Of a stretch of DNA of 64,000 nucleotides, positions 1-7,341 are shown one piece after another. Where the stretch lies: the NCBI RefSeq assembly GCF_034044715.1, contig NZ_JAXCLW010000002.1:868001-932000 (forward strand). Direction: 5' to 3'. The notes below the pieces were generated by a model. That model did no database searches. It was given only the letters and a program-made list of their open reading frames with translations, and had not been told where the DNA came from. How positions within the stretch are numbered: position 1 is the first letter of the stretch; the number at the start of each line of letters is the position of its first letter. The stretch is from Dongia_B soli. GTDB taxonomy: Bacteria > Pseudomonadota > Alphaproteobacteria > Dongiales > Dongiaceae. Position numbers and translations under genes: made by a program.

Positions 1-1194
1 TTCGCCCGGGCCCGGTTGCTTGTTCAGCATCTGGAAGCGAATTCCTTCATCCGGCTGAATGCGCATGATCAGCCGGTTGGGCGGGAAAGGTCCGGCCGTA
101 TCCGGATAAATGAAATGCGGCGGCGAGCGGAACTGCACGACGATCTCGGAGCAGCGCTGCGGCAGACGCTTGCCGGTGCGCAGATAAAAGGGCACGCCGG
201 CCCAGCGCCAATTATCGATATGTGCTTTGATCGCCACGTAGGTTTCGGTGTCGCTGCCACCTTTGGCGTCCTGTTCCTCGAGATAACCAGGCACCGCTTT
301 GCCGTCGATAGCGCCGGCCCGGTATTGACCGCGTACCGTCAAATGCGCGACCTCGTTCGGCGCGATCCGCACCAGGGACTTCAGCACCTTCACCTTCTCA
401 TCGCGAATGGCATTGGCTTCCAGCGAGATCGGCGGTTCCATCGCGGTCAGACAGAGAAGCTGCAGCAGATGGTTCTGGATCATGTCGCGCAACGCGCCGG
501 CGCCATTGTAATAGCTCCAGCGGCCGGAGACGCCGACGGTTTCCGCCACGGTCACCTGGACATGATCGATATAGGTACGGTTCCAGAGCGGTTCGAACAG
601 GGAATTGGCAAAGCGCAGCACCATGAGGTTCTGCACCGTCTCTTTACCGAGATAGTGATCGATGCGGTAAATCTGGTGCTCGGCCACGACTTGGCCTACC
701 TCTGCATTGATCTCATGCGAGGACTCAAGGTCGTGACCGAGCGGCTTCTCCAAGACCAGCCGCGTCTCCGGCGTGATCAGCCCGGCTTCGCCCAGAGACC
801 GTGTGATCGGCCCGAAGAGGTCAGGTGCCGTGGCGAGATAGAAGACGCGCGGCACCTCCTCCCGCCCCTCGAAGACTTTCTTCAAGGCGCCATAATCGTC
901 ATGCTGTGTCGCATCCATGCCGACAAAGGAGAGGCGCCGGGAAAAACGTTCCCAAGTCTTGGTATCGAACGCCTTTTCCGGCAGGAAGTCGTGACAGGCC
1001 TGCTCGACCAGCGCGCGGAAAGCATTGTCATCCAAATTGCCACGCGACGCGCCGATGATGCGACCGTCCTCCGACAGCCGATTGTCACGGTCGAGCTGGA
1101 ACAAAGCCGGCAACAGCTTGCGCTTCGCCAGATCGCCCCGGCCGCCGAATACAACAACGTCAAAGGGATGGGTGATAAGGGTTGGTCTTGGCAT
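1..1194 (-). CDS. zwf: Glucose-6-phosphate 1-dehydrogenase, 3' end outside window
   Basis: Oxidises glucose-6-phosphate to 6-phosphogluconolactone with NAD(P)+, feeding the Entner-Doudoroff or pentose phosphate route in the cytosol. The reverse strand reads without a stop from ATG at 1194 to the window edge, giving 398 residues of an enzyme usually near 490. The N-terminal nucleotide-binding motif GGRGDLAKR is at residues 17-25 and the active-site signature RIDHYLGKE at about 177-185, followed by the usual C-terminal beta-sheet domain with YLRTGKRLP. ATG 1194 places the Rossmann motif at the normal distance from the start. A LacI-type palindrome lies about 115 bases upstream, suggesting sugar-responsive control (inference). 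The C-terminal quarter is missing only because the window ends. Confidence 0.96.
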   Translation of the reverse strand, partial: MPRPTLITHPFDVVVFGGRGDLAKRKLLPALFQLDRDNRLSEDGRIIGASRGNLDDNAFRALVEQACHDFLPEKAFDTKTWERFSRRLSFVGMDATQHDDYGALKKVFEGREEVPRVFYLATAPDLFGPITRSLGEAGLITPETRLVLEKPLGHDLESSHEINAEVGQVVAEHQIYRIDHYLGKETVQNLMVLRFANSLFEPLWNRTYIDHVQVTVAETVGVSGRWSYYNGAGALRDMIQNHLLQLLCLTAMEPPISLEANAIRDEKVKVLKSLVRIAPNEVAHLTVRGQYRAGAIDGKAVPGYLEEQDAKGGSDTETYVAIKAHIDNWRWAGVPFYLRTGKRLPQRCSEIVVQFRSPPHFIYPDTAGPFPPNRLIMRIQPDEGIRFQMLNKQPGPGE

Positions 1195-1309
1195 TCGCCC
1201 TATACCTCTATCGCTGAAATCGGTCCGATGCCCTCAGACTAACCGGTCCCGACTTGAGAATGAAAGCGGCTAAGGCTGACCGATCCGAGATAGTTTGTCA
1301 TCGCTCATT

Positions 1310-1321
1310 GTTAGCGCTAAC
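1310..1321. promoter_or_regulatory. LacI-family operator-like palindrome upstream of zwf
   Basis: GTTAGCGCTAAC is a perfect 12-base palindrome with the central CG typical of LacI/GalR-family operators. It lies in the 265-base gene-free stretch between zwf and the kinase gene, about 115 bases upstream of the zwf start. No LacI-family gene is in the window, so the cognate repressor must be elsewhere. Confidence 0.5.
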
Positions 1322-1459
1322 TTGCATTGCAAATCAATGGCCATGAACGTAATCCCGGCGCTTCAATATCCTTATTTTAGATGCGAATTTCCGACGGACC
1401 CTTTCCTGCCTGTCACGGGTCGCCCGAGAGGTCCAGAATGCCCGGACGGCCCGATCGAA

Positions 1460-2416
1460 TTACCCGTCGACGATCGCCTGCAGATGGCGACCGAAATCCG
1501 CCTGCCCCATCAGCTTCTTGCAGCGTTCGAAGCGGTTGACCGCATAGGCCCAGAAATCATCCGCGGGGTTCTCGTTGAAATGCTGGATGATGCCCCAAAG
1601 CGTCCAAAGAAGGTCACACATCGCCTTATAGGCCACCATCCGGCCGCGTTCCGCCGGCGGAATGCGGTTTTCGAAATAGGCGCGCAACAGGGCTTCGTCC
1701 TGATCAGGGCCGAAACTGGCTTCGACCGAGAGATCGCCAAGATCCCACATCGGATCGTTATTGCCGGCATATTCCCAATCGATGACATAGACGCGGCGCC
1801 CGGTATCAAGGAAATTCTCGGACAGCGGATCGCAATGGCAAGGCACTACCGGTAGCTCGCGCACGGCCAGCGCCTCGCGCACCTTTCCCGCATCGCGCTT
1901 GACGTCATGATAGCCATCGGGCAGTGGCGCGTTTTTCTTGCCGAGAAAATCCAGATACTCATCGATCATCTGGAACAGTTCAAACCGATTGCGGAAAGGT
2001 TTACCGCAATCATGTATCCGGCGCAGACTTTGAGCAGATCGTGCCACGGCGCCGAGATCCTTGAAGCGCTCAGCATTCATCGTGATAGCGCCATCGATGA
2101 AACGGCACAGCATGACCCCGTCTCTTTCATCGAACCACAGGAGCTCGGCATTGACACCGATCTCGGCGGCGATGCGGGCGGCCTGGGCCTCGTTCACCCG
2201 GTTGATATATTCGCTGGTACCGGCGCCGGGAATGCGTAGAACGAAACGGCCGCTCGGCGTTTCCAAACGATAGTTCCGATTGGTCAAGCCACCCAACCGC
2301 TCGATGGTGATTTCCATTGGCGGCAGATCGCGCATGGCCGGCATGCGCGCCAGGGCCGCCATCACATCATGTCTTGCGTCATGTTGCGCCGCGGCGCCTT
2401 TCCGCTCCTCGCTCAA
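1460..2416 (-). CDS. Choline-kinase-like (APH-fold) phosphotransferase, copy A
   Basis: A 318-residue member of the choline/ethanolamine kinase and aminoglycoside phosphotransferase fold. The nucleotide-loop region is LGGLTNRNYRL (41-51), the catalytic Brenner-type motif is HCDPLSENFL (194-203), and the metal-binding motif is IDWEYAGNNDPMWDL (212-226). The start is a TTG at 2416, supported by GGAGG five bases upstream; the first in-frame ATG is 18 codons later. It lies 33 bases downstream of flavoprotein copy A, so the two are probably co-transcribed. A second such kinase (copy B) is at 10355-11254, again beside a similar flavoprotein. The substrate is not known: choline or another quaternary amine alcohol is the guess from family and neighbours. 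Confidence 0.85.
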   Translation of the reverse strand: MSEERKGAAAQHDARHDVMAALARMPAMRDLPPMEITIERLGGLTNRNYRLETPSGRFVLRIPGAGTSEYINRVNEAQAARIAAEIGVNAELLWFDERDGVMLCRFIDGAITMNAERFKDLGAVARSAQSLRRIHDCGKPFRNRFELFQMIDEYLDFLGKKNAPLPDGYHDVKRDAGKVREALAVRELPVVPCHCDPLSENFLDTGRRVYVIDWEYAGNNDPMWDLGDLSVEASFGPDQDEALLRAYFENRIPPAERGRMVAYKAMCDLLWTLWGIIQHFNENPADDFWAYAVNRFERCKKLMGQADFGRHLQAIVDG

Positions 2417-2449
2417 GTTTTCCTCCCAGCATCATCAGGTTTTTTGTCA

Positions 2450-4900
2450 TCAGGCTTTCAGCCTTTCGTTTTTTGCATCGTAAAGTGCGCCGTCATGGCG
2501 CGTCGCGGCGCTGACCTCGCCGAAAGCTTCGATTTCGAAGCCGGTTTGCTGCGCCAGATCGACCGGCAGATAGCCATAGGCAATGCTCTTGCCGATCGTG
2601 TAGCCGAAATTGCCGCTGCTGGTAACGCCGACCACCTTACCATTCTTCAGGATCGCCTCGCCGCCATAAACTGCCAAGGGATGCTCCAGCGTAAAAGTGC
2701 AGAGTTTCTGCCGGATGCCTGTCTCGCGCTGCCGCAGCAAAGCGTCGCGGCCGATGAAGTCGCCTTTCTTGAAATTGACCCGGAAGCCAAGGCCGGCTTC
2801 CAGCGGCGTATAATCCGGCGTGATGTCGCTACTCCAATAGAGATAGTTCTTTTCCATGCGCAAGGAATCGATGGCGCGGTAGCCGGCATCGCGAATGCCG
2901 TAAGCCTCGCCGGCCGCGCGCAGCAGCTCGTAGACATGGCCCGTATATTCCGTCGGGATATGCAGTTCCCAGCCCAGTTCGCCGACATAGCCGATGCGGA
3001 TCGCCAGGACGGGCGCAGCGCCGATGGTGATCTGGCGGCAGGTGCCATAGGGAAAGGCGGCGTTGGAGACGTCCTCTTCCGCCACTTGGGACAGCACATC
3101 GCGTGCCTTCGGGCCGCAGAGATTGATCACCGCTTTTGCCGAGGTGACGTCGATGATATGCACCGAGCCGTCATTGCGCAGATGGCTTTCGATCCATTGC
3201 CGGTCATGGCCGCCAAAGGCGCTGCCGGTGACGAAATAGAAGCGGTCCTGTCCCAAGCGGGTGAAAGTTAGGTCGCATTCGATGCCGCCCTTCTCGTTGC
3301 AAAGCTGGGTATAGATGGCGGTACCGACGGGTTTGGCGATATCGGAGACGGCGAGGCGTTGCAAGGCGGGCACGGCGCCTGGGCCGATGATCTCGAATTT
3401 CGCGAAAGAGGTCTGGTCGATCAGCGCGACATTCTCCCGGATCGCCCGATGCTCCGCGCCGACATGTTCAAACCAGTTGGTCTGGCGCCGGTCATAGGCC
3501 GGCTTATCCACCGCTTCGACACCCACCGGTGCAAACCAGTTGGGCCTTTCCCAGCCGGCGCGCGAACCAAAGACGGCGCCCCTCGCCTTCAGCGTCTCGA
3601 AAAGCGGCGAGCGACGGATATTGCGCTGTGTCTCATGCTCATCACCTGGGCGATGCAGCTTGTAATGATGGCCATAGAGCTCGACGGCGCGGCGATACAT
3701 GAACCAGCGGGTGCTATGATGGAAGCTGAACCGCCGCACATCGAGTGGCCAGAGATTGAGGCTGGGCGACCCTTCGGTGATCCATTCAGCCATCATCCGG
3801 CCGGCACCACCGCCGGCGGCGATGCCGTAGAGGAAGCCGGTCGAGACGAAGTAGTTGTTGAGTTCCGGCGCCTTGCCCATGACAAAATCGCCGTCCGGCG
3901 AATAGGGAATCGGCCCGTTGAGTAATTGCCGCACGCCCACCGTCTCGATTATCGGCGTCCGTTTCGTGGCATAGCGGGCCAGAGGCTCGAAACGCTCGAA
4001 ATTATCCTTCAGCAATTCCTGGCCGAAATCACGCGGGATGCCGTTCGGCGCGAAGGCCAAGGTATTGTCCTCATAACCGCCGACGACGATGCCGCGCACT
4101 TCCGGCTTGTAATAAACGAGATGATCCGGATCGCGCATGGTCGGCATGCGGACCGGGATATCCGGGATCGGATCGGTGATGAGATATTGATGTTCAACCG
4201 CAAATGACGGCGCGCGCACGCCGGCCAGTTTCGCGACTTCATGACCCCACATACCGCAAGCATTAACGACGAGATCGCAGCTCCATTTGCCTTTATCGGT
4301 ATGGACTTCCGTCACCCGGCGATTGGTGATGGTGTAATCGATCACACGCTCGCCGATGACGATTTTCGCGCCCCGGTCCTTGGCGCCCTTGGCCAAGGCC
4401 TGGCAGACGCTGGAGGGATCGATATAGCCGTCGCTGGGAATGTAGACGGCGGAGCGCACGTCATCGAGGCTCATGATCGGGAAAAGCTCCTGCGCCTCTT
4501 TTGGCGACAGCCAGTGCATTTCCAGATCGAAGCTCTTCGCCATGGTAAGCGAGCGTTTGTTCTCCATCTCGCGCTCGGCGGAGCATGCGAGACGCAAGCT
4601 GCCATATTTTTTCCAGTCCAGCGGCTGGCCGGTTTCGGCTTCAAGGCGGTCGTAGAGCTCGACGGAATATTTCAGCATCCGCGTGGTGTTGCGCGAAGTG
4701 CGCAGCTGGCCCACCAACCCGGCCGCATGCCAAGTGGCGCCATGCGTCAGGCCGCTCTTTTCCAGAATGACGACATCCCTCTTGCCGAGCCGCGTTAGGT
4801 GATAGGCGATGGAGCAACCGAGAATGCCGCCGCCGATGATGATGATTTCCGCATGCCGTTGAATGGCATCTTGCCGGCCGGAAGCCGCGGCGCCCGTCAT
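2450..4900 (-). CDS. Dimethylglycine/sarcosine dehydrogenase-like flavoprotein with GcvT domain, copy A
   Basis: An 816-residue two-part enzyme. The N-terminal half is a DAO-type FAD domain (GGGILG at 23-28; WHAAG at 57-61, where His58 is the candidate for covalent FAD linkage as in DMGDH). After a linker domain, the C-terminal half (about 450-815) is a GcvT/aminomethyltransferase fold ending in LYDAKNERLKA, which in this family binds tetrahydrofolate and captures the released one-carbon unit. The expected reaction is oxidative N-demethylation of dimethylglycine, sarcosine or a related methylamine in the cytosol. GGGGAG stands seven bases before ATG 4900. It is divergent from the betaine-type transporter genes, which supports a role in using the imported compound. 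The exact substrate is inferred. Confidence 0.88.
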   Translation of the reverse strand: MTGAAASGRQDAIQRHAEIIIIGGGILGCSIAYHLTRLGKRDVVILEKSGLTHGATWHAAGLVGQLRTSRNTTRMLKYSVELYDRLEAETGQPLDWKKYGSLRLACSAEREMENKRSLTMAKSFDLEMHWLSPKEAQELFPIMSLDDVRSAVYIPSDGYIDPSSVCQALAKGAKDRGAKIVIGERVIDYTITNRRVTEVHTDKGKWSCDLVVNACGMWGHEVAKLAGVRAPSFAVEHQYLITDPIPDIPVRMPTMRDPDHLVYYKPEVRGIVVGGYEDNTLAFAPNGIPRDFGQELLKDNFERFEPLARYATKRTPIIETVGVRQLLNGPIPYSPDGDFVMGKAPELNNYFVSTGFLYGIAAGGGAGRMMAEWITEGSPSLNLWPLDVRRFSFHHSTRWFMYRRAVELYGHHYKLHRPGDEHETQRNIRRSPLFETLKARGAVFGSRAGWERPNWFAPVGVEAVDKPAYDRRQTNWFEHVGAEHRAIRENVALIDQTSFAKFEIIGPGAVPALQRLAVSDIAKPVGTAIYTQLCNEKGGIECDLTFTRLGQDRFYFVTGSAFGGHDRQWIESHLRNDGSVHIIDVTSAKAVINLCGPKARDVLSQVAEEDVSNAAFPYGTCRQITIGAAPVLAIRIGYVGELGWELHIPTEYTGHVYELLRAAGEAYGIRDAGYRAIDSLRMEKNYLYWSSDITPDYTPLEAGLGFRVNFKKGDFIGRDALLRQRETGIRQKLCTFTLEHPLAVYGGEAILKNGKVVGVTSSGNFGYTIGKSIAYGYLPVDLAQQTGFEIEAFGEVSAATRHDGALYDAKNERLKA

Positions 4901-5074
4901 TCCAATTCTCCCCGAAAGCCTTCAAGCCATCTCGGCGGAGCTCGGCCGAGATGCAGAGCACGATTATTGATGACACAAAACCACATGAATACAAAAATAA
5001 ATCTTGCTCTTATGTGGCTTCTTGGCGTTCAATTGAGAAGTCAGGCGTGCAATGAGGCGCAAAGCGCCAATAAT

Positions 5075-5085
5075 AAGCAACAAAT
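5075..5085. promoter_or_regulatory. Candidate shared operator upstream of the betaine-binding-protein gene
   Basis: AAGCAACAAAT lies 17 bases before the start of the substrate-binding protein. Its reverse complement, ATTTGTTGCTT, occurs exactly at 10292-10302 upstream of kinase copy B. The two sites flank the DeoR-type regulator gene and head the two rightward operons of this island, so a common regulator is plausible, but two copies of 11 bases is limited evidence. Confidence 0.3.
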
Positions 5086-5101
5086 TTGCATGGAGGCGGA
5101 G

Positions 5102-6091
5102 ATGTCCAAGCTCAGGTTGGCCGGTGCGGCCGGCATCGTTGCGTCCGTTTTGTCCCTCGCTGTCCTATCATCTGCGGGTTTGTCGCAACGGGCCATGGCG
5201 GCAGCCGTGCCGGAAAGCACCGATCCGATCAAGATCGCTCTGTTCGACTGGACCGGCGTCAACCTGAACGCGACCATTCTCTCGAAGATCCTGAAAGCGC
5301 AGGGCTACAATGTGGATCTGGTGACGGCGGATTATCTCGCCAGCATCAATACCGGCCTGCGCACCGGCGATCTCACCGTGGGCATGGAATATTGGGACAC
5401 CACCGCCAGGGAAGCGATGGCCGATGCGGATGCCAGCGGACAGACGGAAAATCTCGGCAAGCTCGGCCCCAAGGCCAAGGAAGAATGGTGGTTCCCGGAA
5501 TATATGAAAGAAAAATGCCCCGGCCTGCCGAATTGGGAAGCGCTGAAGGATCCGAAATGCGCCGAGGCTTTCTCGACGCCGGAGACAGCACCCAAGGGAC
5601 GTTATCTTGGGGGCCCGGTGACCTGGGGCGGTTTCGATGACGAACGCGTCGAGGCCCTGGGCTTGCCCTTCGAAGTCGTGCATGCCGGGACCGATGCCGC
5701 GATGTTCGCTGAATTGGAATCCGCTTATCAGCGCAAGGCGCCGATCATCCTGTGGATCTATTCGCCGCATTGGGCGCCGGCGAAATACAAGGGCGAATGG
5801 GTGCAGTTCCCCGAATGGACCAAAGAATGCTACGAAGATCCGAAATGGGGCACCAATCCAAATGCCACATATGATTGCGGCAAGCCTCATGGCGAGATCT
5901 GGAAATATGGCTGGGCGGGTATGAAGGACAAATGGCCCGTCGCCTATAAGATCACCAAGAACTATACCATCGATACCGATGAGCTGAACAAGATGATCGG
6001 TGAGATCGATCTCGACAAGAAGTCGATCGATGAGGTTGCCGATGCCTGGGTGGCCAAGCATCAGGCCGAGATCAAGAAGTGGGCTGAATAG
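5102..6091 (+). CDS. Glycine betaine/choline-type ABC transporter substrate-binding protein (OpuAC/ProX family)
   Basis: A 329-residue periplasmic binding protein. A signal peptide (about residues 1-36, ending near QRAMAAAV) is followed by an OpuAC domain starting IKIALFDWTGVN. Tryptophan- and tyrosine-rich segments (EYWDTT, WGGFDDER, PHWAPAKYKGEWVQFPEW) fit a cation-pi cage for a quaternary ammonium ligand. The reading frame is open further upstream, but ATG 5102 is chosen because GGAGG lies five bases before it and the signal peptide begins there. Codon 5090 is an in-frame alternative. It heads an operon with the ATPase and double permease and is divergent from flavoprotein copy A. A strong hairpin follows the stop codon. 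The ligand could be betaine, choline or another trimethylammonium compound. Confidence 0.9.
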   Translation: MSKLRLAGAAGIVASVLSLAVLSSAGLSQRAMAAAVPESTDPIKIALFDWTGVNLNATILSKILKAQGYNVDLVTADYLASINTGLRTGDLTVGMEYWDTTAREAMADADASGQTENLGKLGPKAKEEWWFPEYMKEKCPGLPNWEALKDPKCAEAFSTPETAPKGRYLGGPVTWGGFDDERVEALGLPFEVVHAGTDAAMFAELESAYQRKAPIILWIYSPHWAPAKYKGEWVQFPEWTKECYEDPKWGTNPNATYDCGKPHGEIWKYGWAGMKDKWPVAYKITKNYTIDTDELNKMIGEIDLDKKSIDEVADAWVAKHQAEIKKWAE

Positions 6092-6108
6092 GCCGCCGGC
6101 CGCGCTGT

Positions 6109-6122
6109 CGACTGGCCAGTCG
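6109..6122. repeat. Perfect 14-base palindrome after the binding-protein gene
   Basis: CGACTGGCCAGTCG reads the same on both strands, 18 bases past the stop codon of the substrate-binding protein. It may help shape the intercistronic RNA together with the larger hairpin at 6183-6216, or be a protein site. No function is proven. Confidence 0.35.
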
Positions 6123-6182
6123 CGGTATCGTCCGAGACTGGCCCGTGCCCGAGATGAGAGGTGCCGCAACCTGACCATGTTC

Positions 6183-6216
6183 ACGGCGGCAACTCGCCAG
6201 CCTGAGTTGCCACCGT
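6183..6216 (+). promoter_or_regulatory. Intercistronic stem-loop between binding protein and ATPase genes
   Basis: Two 13-base arms, ACGGCGGCAACTC and GAGTTGCCACCGT, pair at 12 of 13 positions around an 8-base loop. There is no following run of T, so it is not an intrinsic terminator. Stem-loops after periplasmic binding-protein genes commonly protect the upstream mRNA and lower expression of downstream genes, and that is the likely role here (inference). Confidence 0.55.
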
Positions 6217-6273
6217 CATGCCGCTTCTCCCGATAGCGCGGCCTTGCTTTTAGAGGCGAATGATTAGGGCCCA

Positions 6274-7329
6274 ATGACGGAGACAATGACGCGAATGCCC
6301 ATGACCGACCGGCCCGTCAAACTCTCCTGCCGCAATGTCTGGAAGGTTTTCGGTCGAGAGGCCGAACGCTTCCTGCAAAATCACTCAACGCCCACTGCCG
6401 ATCAGATCGCCGATGCAGGGTTGCTGGCGGCGGTGCGCGATGTCAGCCTGGACATTCATGACGGCGAGATCTTCATCGTGATGGGCCTCTCCGGTTCGGG
6501 CAAATCGACGCTGCTGCGCTGTCTCTCGCGTCTGATCGAGCCCAGCGCCGGGTCGATCCTGCTTGATGGCGACGATCTGCTGAAGGCTGACGAAGCTCGG
6601 TTGATCGATATCCGCCGCCACAAGATGGGCATGGTGTTCCAGAATTTTGCGCTGCTGCCGCATCTCTCCGTTCTCGAGAACGTGGCCTTTCCCTTGTCGG
6701 TCCAGAATGTCGGCAAGGTGGAGCGTTTGCGGCGGGCGATGGAAGTCATCGAATTGGTGGGATTGAAAGGCCGTGAGCAATCCTATCCCCGCCAGCTTTC
6801 GGGCGGCCAGCAGCAGCGCGTCGGGATTGCCCGCAGCCTGGCGGTCAATCCAGAACTCTGGTTCCTCGACGAGCCGTTCTCGGCTCTCGATCCCCTGATC
6901 CGGCGCGAGATGCAAAGCGAATTGCTGCGGCTGCAGAATGTGCTGAAGAAGACCATGGTCTTTGTCACCCATGATTTCGATGAAGCCATTCGCCTCGCCG
7001 ACCGGATCGCCATCATGAAGGATGGCGCGGTGATCCAGACCGGTACGCCGGAGGAACTGGTGACCAATCCGGCGACCGATTACGTGGCGGAATTCACGCG
7101 CGATGTGCAACGTGCCAAAGTGGTTTCCGCAGCCAGCGCCATGCAGCCCCCCAGTACCGGCCATTTCGACAGCGCCGTCGCCGCCGATCTGAAGATCCAG
7201 GCGGTCGCCGCCCAGGTCATCGGCGGCGGCAAGCCGGTCGCCGTCACCGCCGCCGATGGTAGCGTCATCGGCGAGCTAACGCCGGATGCGGTGCTCACGA
7301 CGTTAATTGGCCGCGAGGCGCATAGATGA
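6274..7329 (+). CDS. Glycine betaine-type ABC transporter ATP-binding protein (ProV family)
   Basis: A 351-residue cytosolic ATPase that drives the importer. Visible motifs are Walker A GLSGSGKST (about 73-81), the Q-loop region MGMVFQNFALLPH, the signature LSGGQQQR, Walker B LWFLDEPFSALDP and the H-loop VTHDFDEA. The N-terminal segment RNVWKVFGREAERFL before the Walker A is typical of the ProV/OpuAA branch. The C-terminal 80 residues are a short regulatory tail, with a weak CBS-like match (AVTAADGSVIGELTPDAVL) rather than a full tandem CBS pair. Several in-frame ATGs (6274, 6286, 6295, 6301) crowd the start; 6274 has AGGG five bases upstream and 6286 has GGAG three bases upstream. It lies 12 bases before the permease gene. 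Confidence 0.93.
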   Translation: MTETMTRMPMTDRPVKLSCRNVWKVFGREAERFLQNHSTPTADQIADAGLLAAVRDVSLDIHDGEIFIVMGLSGSGKSTLLRCLSRLIEPSAGSILLDGDDLLKADEARLIDIRRHKMGMVFQNFALLPHLSVLENVAFPLSVQNVGKVERLRRAMEVIELVGLKGREQSYPRQLSGGQQQRVGIARSLAVNPELWFLDEPFSALDPLIRREMQSELLRLQNVLKKTMVFVTHDFDEAIRLADRIAIMKDGAVIQTGTPEELVTNPATDYVAEFTRDVQRAKVVSAASAMQPPSTGHFDSAVAADLKIQAVAAQVIGGGKPVAVTAADGSVIGELTPDAVLTTLIGREAHR

Positions 7330-7341
7330 GCTGGCTCCGTC

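Noticed and set aside
16..1242. A 408-codon open frame on the plus strand at the left edge.
   Set aside because: It lies antisense to zwf, whose frame runs off the window and contains the enzyme's signature motifs.
4799..5101. Upstream extension of the substrate-binding protein frame.
   Set aside because: It overlaps the divergent flavoprotein gene, and ATG 5102 has both the ribosome-binding site and the signal peptide.
4901..5101. A glycine or S-adenosylmethionine riboswitch in the divergent leader of the betaine island.
   Set aside because: I could not recognise the conserved core of either riboswitch in this 200-base region or before 10355.
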